Origin: Rhyacophila brunnea
Lineage: Eukaryota > Arthropoda > Insecta > Trichoptera > Rhyacophilidae
NCBI GenBank assembly: GCA_022495005.1
Contig: JAGYXB010001576.1
Location: 930,001 to 994,000 of the forward strand
DNA: 64,000 nt
Direction of reading: 5' to 3'
A program made the position numbers and the translations under genes. Shown here one piece after another: positions 49,211 to 62,281 of the stretch (position 1 is the stretch's first letter; the number at the start of each line of letters is the position of its first letter). Below the pieces are notes generated by a model. The model was not told the DNA's origin, did not search any database, and saw nothing but the letters and a program-made list of their open reading frames with translations.

Positions 49211-50240
49211 AGCGAGTTTACTAGCTATTAGCCGGCGAATTCACTATCTGCCAGTAAACTCAGCCAGTGTCATCATCTAACTAGCTAACTAGCAGATTGT
49301 AAACAATCTACGAGAAAAGTTGAAAGCCGGGCTACTTTAAACGCTACTCGCTGGCGTGTGAGCTTGTTAGCTAGTAGACTAGCCGTGTGTCATCATAGTT
49401 GCTAGTGAACTAGCTGTCAGTACGAGCAAATTTAAGAAACCATACACGGTTTCAACTCTCTAGAGTCTAGCTAGTTGGCTACTGAGAGAGTGGAAAGTTT
49501 TATGTATCATCATCACTAGAGATTCCTATCCCGGGATCCCGAACTATTTTCGATACCTATGAATCCTGGGATTGGTAAACATAATCACGAAACTTTCGGG
49601 AATGAGTATTTTTATCAATTTTTATGGAAAATAAAATAAAAACGAAAATATAACAGAAAAAATACTTTTAATAACATACAAATACATTAGAAATAAACTG
49701 AGTTTGAATGAAGTTTGATTTATTACCCATGTGTTGCCAATTCATTTTATTTTTTCACATAAATTTAAAAAATGAGAAAGATTGGAAAAAACAATACTTC
49801 GCACTTTTAACAAAATGATTCCACTATGTTTTTTAATGCATTTGTCATTTTTTTATTTTAATTGAATTTTTATTTGCTATCTTTTAATAAATAAACAAAA
49901 CTGTTTTACTTTCACATTATTATTTATACATATTACAATATTATTTACTCCATTAAACGTATATATTTCAAAGATTGAACGTACACAATATTAACAATAC
50001 ATATCTTAAATAGTATAAATTAAACTAAATTTATTTTTGACTGATTTTATCAACGTTATTTGTATATAAAGAAATTTTATATTAACTATTAAAAAAATGC
50101 CAATCCCGAGATCGTCAAATCGTAATCCCGAAATCCCAGAATCAAGATTTTGGCTCGGGATTGGATTCTCTAATCATCACTATCGCACTAGTTGACTCGC
50201 CCGTTTTTAAACTCGCCGGCTAGCAGCTAGTAAACTCGCT
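49211..50240. mobile_element. TIR element rich in ctag, interrupted by a hAT MITE
   Basis: The left end agcgagtttactagctatta continues gccggcgaattc; the right end aactcgccggctagcagct continues agtaaactcgct. These are inverted repeats of about 33 bp. The inside is dense in ctag and in the string tgtcatcat. Bases 49509-50180 are a hAT MITE with its target duplication; without it the element is about 365 bp. No coding sequence. Confidence 0.65.
49517..50172. mobile_element. hAT MITE with cccggg-rich ends, copy 2
   Basis: Ends tagagattcctatcccg and, inverted, tagagaatccaatcccg, flanked by identical atcatcac (49509-49516 and 50173-50180). Internal sequence matches 8402-9120 in the opposite orientation. 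It sits inside the TIR element 49211-50240, so it inserted later. Confidence 0.85.
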
Positions 50241-50844
50241 CAATGTAATTGAGGATTTAGTAACGATAGTTGGATTTATTTTGACGCTATAAAAAATAAT
50301 TATATAATAAAATTAGATTATCGCTTTGGTCACCATATCGATGTAACACGGAGGGGGCTAGCCAAAGGGAGTGCATGAAAGAGACAAAATTTGATGAGGA
50401 ATATGAGACAGAAATAAGTCACTCGTGACGTCTTCAATCCGAAAGGTCTTATGAATAATTCGGAAAAGTTTTAAATTCAAATTGGAATCTTTCCCAGACT
50501 TCTTGTAATAAGGATGAAAAATAAATTGAGTATTTAATTTTTCCCTGAAAACTTATTATTTATAATATTTATTATGTAAATGTTGGCTCGGGCCTAACAT
50601 AAATTATGAAGCTTTATAATATTAGATAAGTTTTCGTAACAGATATTTATTTAAATATTTTAATATCTAATACCTACGCGAAGGAAAAATATTTATTTAT
50701 AAAAAGAGAGTATTTTATGGAAAAAATTAAATTAATTTTACAGCACAGCGGTCAAGTGAGTGGATTTTAGCCGGTGTTGGTTGAATTATACCAAAAAAAT
50801 CTAAGACAGTGTCGCACTCACCAGATAATATTGTCGTTTAAGGT

Positions 50845-50962
50845 AGACCTAGAGGCCGCTGGATCTATAAAATGTTAAAGTTCTGCGGAATGCAGAAGTG
50901 GAATCGGCTTGGAGAGGCCTTCATCTAGCAGTGGATAGATTCAGGCTGATGATGATGATGAC
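50845..50962 (+). pseudogene. LINE ORF2 3' tip with tgatga tail
   Basis: The frame reads GRPRGRWIYKMLKFCGM, then a deletion, then QKWNRLGEAFI and a stop, followed by cagtggatagattcaggc and a (tga)n run. The same tip, longer, is found at 53100-53390. GRPRGRW near the C-terminus is typical of reverse transcriptase proteins of arthropod LINEs. Only the last about 40 codons are present. Confidence 0.6.
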
Positions 50963-50999
50963 ATATTATCGTTGTCATCATTATCAGCTGGGGTCGATC

Positions 51000-51425
51000 G
51001 ACTGTTGAATGAAGGCCTCCCCAACACACTGGATAAGCCAGTTCCTGACCGGCCATGGTGACTTCGCAACCAAGCTGCATGGTTTTCGTTTGATAGGACA
51101 TGGGCCGGAATGCTCATGCGGGCACGACCATCAAGACGCTGAACGCGTCCTCTGGGACTGCCCGTTGATGGGATCCGACCGAGCGGAGTTGTTTGCCAGG
51201 GTCCGTCCACATACAGGCCCGATTGGCCACGCCGACTTGATATCAACCAAGGCCAATTTTGAGGCATTCGAAAAGTTTGCTGCATCATATGGAGGATGGA
51301 ATAATTCCGATCCCTCCTTAGATTCATCACTTTCAACTCCTGACTCCTCTGCACGCACTACCTTTACGCCACATTATGATACTGAAATCGTGACGATTAT
51401 ACAGTATAATATTATAGTTTAGAAT
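51000..51425 (+). pseudogene. R1-like LINE ORF2 C-terminal fragment
   Basis: An open frame of 137 codons begins HWISQFLTGHGDFATKLHGF, then CSCGHDHQDAERVLWDCP, and ends at a stop at 51420-51422. A QxLTGHG stretch followed by a C-x-C...VL..CP zinc-binding motif is the usual C-terminal domain of R1/LOA-group LINEs. The usual His of the motif (A-E-H-V-L) is Arg here. Upstream reverse transcriptase is missing. It could belong to the same family as the element starting at 62281, whose own C-terminus lies outside the window. Confidence 0.65.
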
Positions 51426-51429
51426 TGTT

Positions 51430-52500
51430 CCGTTGCCTAGGCAGAGAATTTATTATTGTCGGCCATTTACAATTCAGAGTGACAGTTGGTACTTTAAAAA
51501 TAAAAACAACGAGAAACCATTATATAATTTAGTAATATAAGTTAAAGTGTATAGAAATAAACCAACGGCGTTCCAATAAGCGGTCCTTTTTCTTGAGTGT
51601 GTAATTTAACAAGATAATTAAGAGCCAGTCAAAGAATCTAGTTTATCGCAAGTTTTGTTTTTGTTTTGTTACGCACAGAATAACTTCTAACGCGCGTACA
51701 TAAGTATTTTTATTACCAGCTTGTTTTTTTTAAAGAACAATAAATACTATTGATAATAGATACCAAATACTAACATTAAATAATGATAATATACTTTTTT
51801 CAAAACCGATATATTTCCAATAAAATATTACGATATAGGCAGATATCATGTGTTGCCACTGGCGGACCCCGCCCGAGATTTGCGGTATGCGGGGCAAGGA
51901 GGAAAGAAAATTTTCTATCTGATGGTAAGTAAGAATAAATTGAAATGATAATATAAAAAATGGGGTGACGTACCCCAGCCCCCACTCAGATGGGTTGCAG
52001 GGTGGGGAATGGCGGGGTATAAGAAGAAGGGAGGCGCGGAGATGGGGTAATTCGATTTTATGTGAAATGAAATTTTATACAAGTAGTTTGTTACGACGGT
52101 GGTTCATTGGTTTTATAGGAATTGGAGAACGCTGGGTTTCCACCTACTTGTGCATTTTTATTAGTTTTGACATAACTGTTTATATTTTATTCTTGTACAG
52201 ATATACACGAAGTAAATAATTAGTGTGAATGTAAGTATATTTACTTTGAACCTGCTACGTAATACTAAAAAGTATTGTAAACAAAATATTCCGAAGACAG
52301 TGGAAATCTTATTGCTTAAATTACACACAAATAAAATAATGGCATATTTTCAAGCACCAAAGTCGCTCCATTTCGAGTACGGAAACTTGTACATAAACAT
52401 GTGAAATATTGTATCGGAAATATATGGGAGTACATTAAAGACCGTTCAACCTCTTTGGGTCGTATAGTACTGACATAAAATTCATGTCTAAATAAAATAC
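51430..52500. other. Noncoding region
   Basis: No gene recognised. A short GC-richer patch at about 51850-52060 (ggcggaccccgcccg, gggtggggaatggcgggg) has no coding signal that I can name. Confidence 0.4.
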
Positions 52501-52502
52501 TG

Positions 52503-52610
52503 TTCTTGTCGGTTTACACTTTACAGGAGGATAGAAGCAAACAAATTTTGAAAATAGCCAATATACTGGATTATTTGTTAGGTTTTGTTAGGTTTTCATT
52601 CTTGAATTCA
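52503..52610 (-). repeat. Dispersed repeat, inverse copy of 14650-14760
   Basis: Its reverse complement shares aataatccagtatat, ggctattttcaaaatttgtt and tgtaaagtgtaaaccgac with 14650-14760, including the cctaac units. Confidence 0.6.
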
Positions 52611-52803
52611 TGAATTTTGCCGAAATCGGCATAAAAATTGAATTAATATTCATATTGAATCTAATATAATTGGAAACCGTATAGTATATGGTCATCTCTT
52701 TCCGATAAGAAAACGCACGGTGAACTTTGCCACGGTGAAATATTATACGTACAATATACATGTAACCGCTCCACTTCCCTCGGTACATCGCCGCGTTTTG
52801 GAC

Positions 52804-53616
52804 CTACCGATATGTAAGACTTGAAGCGCATACTTTGCTTTTGTAGCACCGTTGCAGGGTTAGGGAGGATTGGATATGACGACGGAATCCTTGTGGTTGT
52901 TCTAAAGGAGTATGGAATGTCAAACTCTCTAACAACATCCGGAACACATGTCCAGGCCACGTGAAGCGTCTTGTCATGATTACGTCAGTCACTAAAGATT
53001 GACATCTCAGCGCATGAACTCGAATAGTTGTAATGCGGTCGTACCCGTGCACCCATACGATTAGTCGGAGACATCGTTTCTCCAAGCTCAAAATCGACGT
53101 TTGAACCTTGGTAAGATGCCATATGTCACAGACATTTGGTTGTCGTACACTGCGATGCTACATAGCTGAAAGAAGGGATAATCGCTGGACAAATCTAATC
53201 ATCCAGTGGTAACCAAGAGGTACAAAACGTCTACGAGGTAGACCTAGAGGCCGCTGGATCGATGAAATTGTTAAGTTCTGCGGTAGTACGCGGCAACGCA
53301 ACGCACAGGACCGAGAGAAGTGGAATAATTTTGGAAAGGCCTTCATCTAGCAGTGGATAGATTCAGACTGATGATTATGGTGATGATGGATGAATACATA
53401 CCCTGCCATGTCCATGTGGATTTCAAGCTCACTAGAAAGACTGCCATTGTCGGCAACCGTGGCACATAAATATTTACACCTGGTCACCAGCTCGACAGGC
53501 CGACCGGTAACCCGCAAAGGAATGTTAATCTTAATGTACACAGCACTGCAGATGGATTTGGTCTTCGCTGCATTCAGAAGCTGATCTATATTGTTCGAGT
53601 TCACGGTGACATCCAA
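52804..53616 (-). pseudogene. Antisense LINE reverse transcriptase remnant, interrupted
   Basis: On the - strand, 53616-53395 reads LLNAAKTKSICS, then GRPVELVTRCKYLCATVAD and GSLSSELEI. This corresponds to the N..KTK..... and F.YLGS.V..DG....EI block after the catalytic region of LINE reverse transcriptases. Further along, 53091-52804 contains TRRFTWPGHVFRML, matching the RRLRW.GHVLRM block. The two pieces are separated by about 300 bases that carry a LINE end in the opposite direction (53100-53390). Core RT motifs are missing. Confidence 0.55.
53100..53390 (+). pseudogene. LINE ORF2 3' end, sense copy
   Basis: The + strand frame reads ERRDNRWTNLIIQW, an in-frame TAA, PRGTKRLRGRPRGRWIDEIV, then AQDREKWNNFGKAFI and a stop at 53348-53350, then cagtggatagattcagac and a tgatgatgg-type microsatellite. 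It is the longer sister of 50845-50962 and lies within the antisense LINE remnant. Confidence 0.65.
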
Positions 53617-53619
53617 CCA

Positions 53620-54166
53620 GGGAACTCAGAAATAATGGGAACTGAAATACCTAACAGGCAACCGATCTCGGGCATGGAAGAATACGGGATAAACTTAAGC
53701 ACATGTCAAGAATACGTCATACTTCGAATAGTTACTGACAACAGCTCCCGGTTTATACAATGACGCTCATTTAATATTGGTGTATTGAAGGTTGCAACGG
53801 ACACTATATTGCACGTCTATATGCGTGATTCAAACCTGCGTCAAACACTGCATTGGTTTATAGCTTATCGGAATTCTATTAATTAATCTGTTCTGTGCAT
53901 CCAACAGTTCGATCGACGTGTCAAGGATGTCAACTATAGAAGTTTAACTTTTCTAAAGAAATTAGTTATGTAAGTAAAAAAAATATGTGAAATTTTATAA
54001 AACTCTAATTAAACTAGGTATTGAAAAATTATCTATGATTATTAAAGTGTCAATTAAGAATAAATGCTACTTATTTGTTAATTTTTTTGTTAGAATAAAT
54101 TTATAATGTTATGTCAATACATGATATTTTTTTAGGTTTTATAGTTTATAATTTTTATAGTTATAG
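53620..54166. other. Noncoding region
   Basis: No gene, repeat or signal recognised. Confidence 0.4.
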
Positions 54167-54610
54167 TTTTTATTAGGCTGTATTCTTGTTTGCCCGGTGG
54201 ATGTTTATCCAGTACAAATCTTGCAATCGATTTTTAACTAACTTCCCGACTAGCTAGACATTTGAAATTTTTAGAATATATCAGAACACGGTGCCAGTGC
54301 ATTTTTTATTACTTTTAGCCATCTTTAACTAGAATTGAATTCATTTTCAGTTAATTCTGTTTTATAATATGAAAAGTTATTTCGACACCATTATTAATTG
54401 CTAGGGGTCTGGGGTCCTAGCAACTAAATTATTAATATATACGTGCGTTACTATGGAAATCAATATGTAATGTCAAGATGACATTTCAGTATTCTATATT
54501 TTTTCAGTATTTTTATCAAGTACCTTTTTTTTTGATCGTTTAAGCTAGCCAAGTCAAGTTTATAATATGATTCAACAGAAAATTTAAAAACGTTTTTTTT
54601 ATCTTGTAAT
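54167..54610 (+). repeat. Interspersed repeat R, copy 3
   Basis: Shares ccagtacaaatcttgcaatc, taactaacttcccgactagc and the terminal ttttatcttgtaattg with the copy at 15812. It is shorter in the middle and lacks the 117-bp duplication. Confidence 0.65.
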
Positions 54611-57600
54611 TGTTTTTTGGTTCATTTTATTTAAATTCTAAACCATGAATTATTGATAAAAATACTAATCCAGTAATACCGGAATTGAAAATCTTGTTCT
54701 GGATAATAATCCTTTAACATCACATTGTATTACAATTAATTATTATGACATATTTTCTTATAATTATTAATAACCTCTGGATTGTAAACTATTCTGGTGA
54801 CAAAGTGCAAAATAACTTAGTAATAAATATTTAGGGTAGTGACCTTGTAGTGACAGTACGTATTCATTTTCACGTAGGTTCGACATTAATAATTTATTAT
54901 TTAAGTACTTTTATAATTGGCTGTCAAATATGGACGATTGGGCTTAAGAGGACGTTCTACAGAATTGGCCTTGAGAATTGAAAATATGATTTTTTAACAT
55001 GTGGTCCATAATATCTGGTCTACTAGTTAATATAAAAAGGTCGTGTCAAAGTTGTTTGTGTTAATAAATTTGCTCTGTGACTGATCCGACTCATATTTCA
55101 CATTTATTTCATCAGGGCTGTCGAAGACATAAATCATAATATATATTTATAATTTTAAATTTTTATTTATAATATATATTATTTAAGTTTTGTGCATCTA
55201 ATGCCGGGTCCACACTGGCAACAAGTTAATTTGCTGGCAACCTCGTTAGATTTTACGATAATTATTGTAAAATTTCTTAAGCAATTATGGTAAGTATCGT
55301 AAAATTTAATGAGGTTGCCAGCAACTTGTTGCCAGTGTGGAAATGGCTTAATATCCACTGTGGTTCACGTAGTGGCATGGACCTGGGGTTAGCTAATTCA
55401 GGAAGTCAACACCCATGATAGAATTTTTTCCAGTTTTGGTTGCATTATATTCCAAAACTCTTCTGTAAAAATCGTTTCCGAGTTTATAAATGGAAATTTC
55501 TCGGTGTACATAGTAAACAAACCTACGAATAAAAAAAGACAAAAAGGAACATACTGATTCATCGCAGTAAAATCTGGTAATCAAATTCGCCATTTTGAAA
55601 AGCGACGATTTTGCGTAAACAAATATCACGTGGTCTGTACGTGTGCGGCAAACTTCGAATGTGTTTGTCATTTTGTGCAAAGTGCGAATGTAATGTTTTC
55701 AAATAATTGATATGGATTAATTATACCATCGTATTATTTTCTCGAAATCATAAACATACTATAATAGTATTTGAGTATCAACCTATGTTCAATTTGAATT
55801 GGGTTATAATAATAACATACCCGTATATAATATATCAATAGTATGTTTGCTACAAAATCCACCCAAGTTATCAGTACGTACTTGCACAGGTTTGATTAAA
55901 AACCATGATGAAATTAACATTTAAAAATATGAATGCTTAATATTATTTTGACAGCCCTGTTTTCTGATCGGCTTCATCTCGCAGGTGTTCATAAAATAAT
56001 AATAATTCTCCGCGCGGCAGAAATTATCAGTAATAATAATAATATTTCTTGAAATAAAATCTCCGATGATTAGTGATTTTTGCGAAAAGATCGATTTAAA
56101 TTGACGTAGTTACGACGCCGAGGTCCTTTTTATACTGAATTATATTTGAACGGCGGGCTCTTCAGCGGGCCCTTAAGGCGTATGGGTTTATTCGCAAGAA
56201 TCAAATTTGACGTAAGCGCCATGAAAAATAACAATGCTCGAAGCGTAAAAAATCGCTTCGCTCGGCTTCTCGTGTAGTAGATACGAAATCAGAGGTTTTA
56301 AAAGTGTTGAATTAATAATATTTTTTTCCTAACAAATTTTATAAACATTTTTGTAGTCGGTAGAATAAATTATAAGAATAAAAATAGTAGACCTCTAAAT
56401 AAGAACCTCATATTATTGATATGCTGAATTTGTGAAGTGACACCTTTTCTTGAACCTATCATATTTAGGTTCAAATTCAGTGCAAATATTTTTCAAAAAA
56501 AAATCTAATACTTACTAAAAAACACGAAAGTGTAAACAAATATAATTTTATTCATTTTCATAAGCTAACATTACAAATTATAAGTTTAAAACATTCACAA
56601 GATGGCATGAAAGATTTCTGTTATTATTGCGTTTTTATTAAATTATAAAAAAATGACTCATAAAAGAAAGCAATTCAATGAATATTTGTCGAGGAACGTT
56701 TTTTTTTTAAATTTAGTACACAACAATTATGATTTAAGAAACAATTATTATAATAGCATGTATTTGACGGCAGTACGTTTTGGTCGCCGCGGAGGATTTC
56801 GGAACATTAGTGTATAGAAAATTAATAATTGGTTCCTTAATTAGTGTATTGGTTTAACGGTATGCAATGTATTAGAATAACTATTATAAATTGTTTTTTT
56901 TTATAATTTTATTTTATTTTCTATTGATAGCTATTAATTGATAATTGATATTATTATTTGTTAACTTGATAATTATTATATTGAGGGTTTCTTATATCCA
57001 TCGACCGTGTTAGTCTGATCAACGAGTTCAGGCAATACACAATTCATATAAATCTTGTCACTTGTGATGTGAAGAGTAATATTGTTTTTATTATTCAATG
57101 AAATAGGTTCTTACCTCAATATATGTTTTACTTGAGTTAAATAATTACTAATAAATGCCTAAGGTGATTTCATTCAATTCAACTCGGCATTAAATATATT
57201 AAATTCTAAAAGTTTTGTACTATTTCATTTGAGTCGTTTTATGCGATCCTGGTTTCGCCTTTCGACATCGTCAGGATGCGCACTCCTCAAATATACACTG
57301 ACAACGAAAGCAGCTAATTCTCACTTAACAATAAATTAATACAATAAAGTAAGGTAAAAACTTTATCACCTACCTATTAAGTCAAAGTGCACAATGAAAA
57401 ATTTAACAAACAATTAATTATGAATAGTTGAATTGTGGCAGTATGAAAAAAAAAGATTTTACCACAAACCATCTGAAAAATACATACATCATAAAACATA
57501 TACGTGATTTTGTGCCCCAAAACACTTATTTTATTATTATTTTGACGATTAGGAAAATTATGACACATGTTTCAGTGGCCATTACTATGACAGCATTCGA

Positions 57601-59355
57601 AAACGTATTTTACTTTAAATTTTCTACAAATTTACTATTTGTGACATAAACCACTTAAGATCGATAATAAATAGACCTTGAAAAATAATATTATTTTGTT
57701 TCTATTGATAATGCCAATAAACATACTCCTGGATACGTCCCTTTGAAAATAACAAAACATGGCGACCCAGGTACATAAAAACTGTATTAAGCCCAACCAA
57801 GTAGGTATTTATCAAAATAATTAAAGTCCACCTATATTTTATCTAAACTGCTCAAGTCCAAAATATTTTTTTTTATAAATGTTGCACCGAACGAATACCT
57901 TTAGGACTTCTTTGTAGCCATCGTGGTTATAAGATTCAATTATCTTACAATATCTCACATGCTGCAACCATTTGTATTACAAGATAATAAATAATATAAT
58001 ATAACTACATTTTTCTCAGTTTGACATTCACTGGTATTTTATGATGTTTGATTTGTCAACACAAATTATAACACCTGGTCTACGTTATGTGGTCTTGCCA
58101 ATTTGATTGTTACTGCAATGCGAGTAAAGGTCATTTTTCTATGAGTTAAAATACTGTTCGCGACGGATAAAATTTTGGAAAAAAAGACGTCCTCACCCGT
58201 TGAAATTCACAAGCCTACTAAGGTTAGAAATGAGAAATTAGAAAAACTATATGGATTAATCGATCAAATGGTCTCTTTTTGTTAATTTTGCAAAATAATT
58301 ATATATCTAAATTGTCTGAAAATAGGATAAATACATGAAAACGTACGACGTGTTTTGGTAATATAGCGTCACTAATTGTACCGAATTTATAGGGTTTTAT
58401 TTATTTTTTCATTGTTAATTATTATTTATAGTATTACGGAAATGTTATATTATAATAAAAAAATATTTTTATTGTGCAGTATATATTATTTTGTGAGAAA
58501 AAATCATTCAAAATTGGCTGATGTATACTCAAACTAAAATGGCTTTAAAATCTTTATTTTTCTGAAATTAAAAAAAGTACGTGAGTTAATCAATGAAATG
58601 TATTGTTTTACCCATTTCTTTCATACAATATATACCTGCAAAAACTATTATTAAGTTCAAAAATTCACTGTGGCGTGACAGTCGTTTTGGCCAATTTCGG
58701 AAACAGGACCGACTATTTGTTATTTATTTTAAAAATTAAAGCGAATCAGAAAATTTTAATGACACAAAAAGTGTTATTTGAATATTATTTATTAGATTTT
58801 AAATAAATAAAGTGTTTATTATGTGTCAATTCGTGTTAAACGTCCTCGCCATTTCCACAATTCTGAGAAGACAGGAAAAAACGGGTCCAATGGCCTTAAT
58901 TTCAATTCGTAATTAATTTCCAAGTAAAACGGTTTTGTGATTCAGTTTGAAAACATTATTTTATTCACAAAATAAATTGCCTAATCGATCAATTATTTAG
59001 CTACGTATCCATTTGGGAGAGATTCATTTTAAAAATAATAACATATTATTATTGTGACTACGTCGAATATCGGTTTGAAAAAATGACACAATCAAAAAAT
59101 ATATTTTATTAATCTATTCTTTTCTCCGCCAGATTTTTTCAAACTGTTACTATTTATCAGAGTTGAAACTCTACCAGGCAATTTTAGTCACTCTAGGTAG
59201 TTCTACAGATAGAAAATAATATCAAGTGGTGTCACTGAGAAGTGAAAATATTAACTAAAACGTTAAAGATTTAACTTAATGTTTTATTAGATCTGCAAGG
59301 TAACCACTTCTAACTGAATATTAAATCTTACCCCCTGAAAAATCATTAAAATTAT
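54611..59355. other. Noncoding AT-rich region
   Basis: Apart from the hairpin element at 55198-55350 and a short repeat near 56570-56615 that matches the LINE 3' end at about 16767-16810 (acaaattataagtt, catgaaa), I see no gene or mobile element. Open stretches up to 95 codons have no domain. Confidence 0.45.
55198..55350. mobile_element. Hairpin-like palindromic MITE
   Basis: The left half (ccacactggcaacaagttaa, then gctggcaacctcgtta and attttacgata) is mirrored by the right half (tatcgtaaaatttaatgagg, then ttgccagcaacttgttgcca and gtgtgg). The arms pair over about 60 bp around a short loop. No coding capacity; superfamily unknown. Confidence 0.7.
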
Positions 59356-59864
59356 CAATGGCGAAAGGTGGAGGTAGGCTGTTAAGATACGACATAAATA
59401 GCACAATATTGAAAATGTCTCTCTGAGGCGGACGAAACCGGTCCAGATTTATTAAATAATAAAAGTGGAATAAGTACTCGTATGTACTAAAAGAATTGCG
59501 TTTAATTAAATTAGTCAATAATAAATAGCGCACAGTAAACTTTGTCAGTCAAACGTATTTGTTTTCATTGAACTAAGACTACAATGTGTAGATAGTGTTT
59601 GTTAGTTTTTAAAATTCAATTAAACCCTGCTTTATCCAAGCCATAGTAGATAATAGTCAAGAATATTTGTTTATCTACAAAATATCTAAACATATGCCAT
59701 TAAACCACACATAATGAATGAATTGAATTTTAAAAACAAACCAGCACCATCACTGCAAATTGTATTTTTAGTTGAATAAAACAAATACTTAAGTATGATT
59801 GACAAAGTTTAGTGTGCACTATTTATTTCGGATCTTAACAGCCGACCTTCACCTTTCGCCACTG
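59356..59864. mobile_element. Long-TIR MITE, family A copy 3, with an insertion
   Basis: Left end caatggcgaaaggtggaggt, right end acctttcgccactg. Internal arms match 511-1037 (ctaagactacaat, attcaattaaaccctgc). About 110 bases at 59410-59520 interrupt the left arm and are absent from the other copies. Confidence 0.7.
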
Positions 59865-61387
59865 TTATTTATAATAGTATGTACCTATGATAATTTCAAT
59901 CACTTCATGGTCTTGCCGCGGATCACTCAAGATCGTCTCAACATGCTCACTTTCAACGTCGAGTCAACGGTCTGATTCCAGAGTCTTGGAAGACTGCAAA
60001 TAGCATCCATGGGGTGTGCGGCGGAGCTACGGGATGGCGGCATAACCTGGGAAAATGCAGGAAGATAGGTGAGCGACAAAGATTCTTCTATTGCCACATC
60101 GTATTAACTTATGAGCGGACATGAAAGACGACAGTTATTTTTAAAGATATCGAAAATATTTATTTATTTTTAATCGGAATGCCCTATTGTGGTGATATAA
60201 TATTTAGTGTTTTATGGGATAGTTTTATTACAGATATTAATTTTTTTATGAAACCGTGGATATATAAAATTGGGAGAGCTTGAAGACAAATTGATTTTCT
60301 AAGTTATATTATGTGTAGTGATACCCAACCTACTAGTATTTCAGCCTCGAATAAAAAATAATCTAATTAAACATGTTTAATTATAATATATTTTAGTATA
60401 ATTATTTGATTAAATTGAAAAACAATAAAGATAAACATACGGCAATAACTAAGAACCCAGTTCCAATTATTTATGCGACGTTAATTCGCTCTTTAATCTT
60501 GATGTTTGCAAGCGACTTTCACCCTTCCGCCCTAAGGCACGGCGACATTTCCGAAATTCAATTGCTTCGCCAGTGTTTGGCGCTTTAAACCGTTTCGCCG
60601 TCGGGGCGTTTAATTAATAAAGCAATCATTGCGTCTTGTTTGAGTATGAGATTAGTGACAGAAGGGCGGAATTGCAATTATTGCCTACGCTAGGATTTAT
60701 ACTAAGAATGGCGTACACACTTTTCAGTCACACTGTGCATGATAGTATTATCGATGTCGGGGTCATTGCTTCTTATAAAAAAATGATTTTCCCGGGCACT
60801 GTAATTCACACAGTGATTCACACACCTACTTCAAACGATTTTTCCAATGTGAGTTACTAAAATTTATTCAGTTATTCAGCGAAATATCATGGCATCGCAG
60901 ATATTGGCCAATGCTCTACTACACGTATGTCCAAAAGTAGATAGCGATCTACCACACTTCCCCACTATCATTGTTCAGAATAAACAAATCACTTGGAAGT
61001 TGCGAGGAGAGAGTTTATTTATCAATACAAGAATAAATAAATACAATGATAAAGATGACAAAGTAATATTATAATCGCGGTAGATTAATCGTACCGTGAG
61101 ACTGGATTCGAGTGAATGACTTTGGTTGACTGTGTCGAGTGACCGGACTCGTGATGAGTGACGGGTTATGGATCGTTATAGCTATTCATACGAATGCAGT
61201 CCATACATTACAAGAGACGTTGTCGCAATTATACATATCATAATATACACTATTGATCTAGGTTATGATTGAGGAAATACTGACTATCGCTTCAATCACA
61301 TTGTTTTGTTTTTGACTAAAAAACAAAAATATTCAAGTGTGTGACACTTGTAATGCTGAGTGGTATGGTGGCTATATTACTATAGGT
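59865..61387. other. Noncoding region
   Basis: No host gene recognised. Short open stretches at 60406, 60636 and 60889 lack domains, splice support or a good codon pattern. A GC-richer patch at about 59930-60070 is unexplained. Confidence 0.4.
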
Positions 61388-62123
61388 CAGGGTTGGTGAA
61401 CCTTGTGCCAAAATTTTCCAAATAATATCTTTCTACTGTCTGACGTGCCAAGCAGTTTTTCATGACAAAAAAAAGTTTTTTAAAGTTTTCTAAAAAAAGT
61501 AGTTTTCAAGAATTCTATTAAAAAAGTTTAAAAATTACAATTGAATTCTTGATAGTCTATGTGTCGCCGTATTTATAGCCGAAGGCATATCTTTGTATTT
61601 TTTTCCTTGTTTTCAAATTAGTCAAATAGATCGTGGAAGAATTTAAACCACTCTTCTTTCATATTATATTCTCCATCACTGAAAGTTTTCCATTTTTAGA
61701 GATTATATTATCTGAGGCAAAATAACAAGCAGTTGAATGACTGCCGATAATTATTTTCATAAGGTTTTTTGATTGAATATATTTTTTTTTATTTTCCGAT
61801 CCTAAGGACCGATCTATGCAATTGTGTATTTACATTAAACGTAATGATTATTCTTGAAAAGGTTTTGTCTGCATTTTTTATACAATGCGATTTGTCATTT
61901 ATGCATGAATTTCGTCGTTTCCGTTTGCGCATCAATTGGTAAATATAATATGAAAAACCGAAGAAAATACGCATCGCTGTGTCGTCATTATTTTTAAATA
62001 TTATATAAGTAAGTACTTGATATATATTTATTTGTAAAGCTTTAAAAAAAATCTTTTCTCTTCAAAATGAAACATTCGCGTGCCATGCAAAATCATCTCG
62101 CGTGCCACCAGTGGCCATCCCTG
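61388..62123. mobile_element. hAT element, non-autonomous
   Basis: Ends cagggttggtgaaccttgtg and, inverted, cagggatggccactggtgg; both then lead to gtgcca/cgtgcc strings. The flanking 8-bp sequence ctataggt is identical on both sides (61380-61387 and 62124-62131). The 736-bp body is AT-rich and I find no transposase motif in it. Confidence 0.8.
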
Positions 62124-62146
62124 CTATAGGTGTTTGCTTAAGGTTG

Positions 62147-62281
62147 TACCTCAGTTGAGGCACGGTCTAAAAAGATCGTGGCTAAGCGATGCGCGGATTG
62201 CGGGTCGCGGGTGCAAATGACGCATGCCAAACGAAATATAATTTGTTATATAAATCCAACATACGTCCATTTTATGTTCTG
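62147..62281 (+). repeat. Dispersed repeat shared with 7480-7612
   Basis: Matches the reverse complement of 7480-7612 from cctcagttgagg to ttatgttct, where similarity stops. LINE sequence starts at this point, so the repeat is either the target into which the LINE inserted or part of its 5' region. Confidence 0.65.

Noticed and set aside
50941..51358. Antisense frames over the R1-like fragment
   Set aside because: The sense frame at 51009 carries the recognisable C-terminal LINE domain; the antisense frames are shadows.
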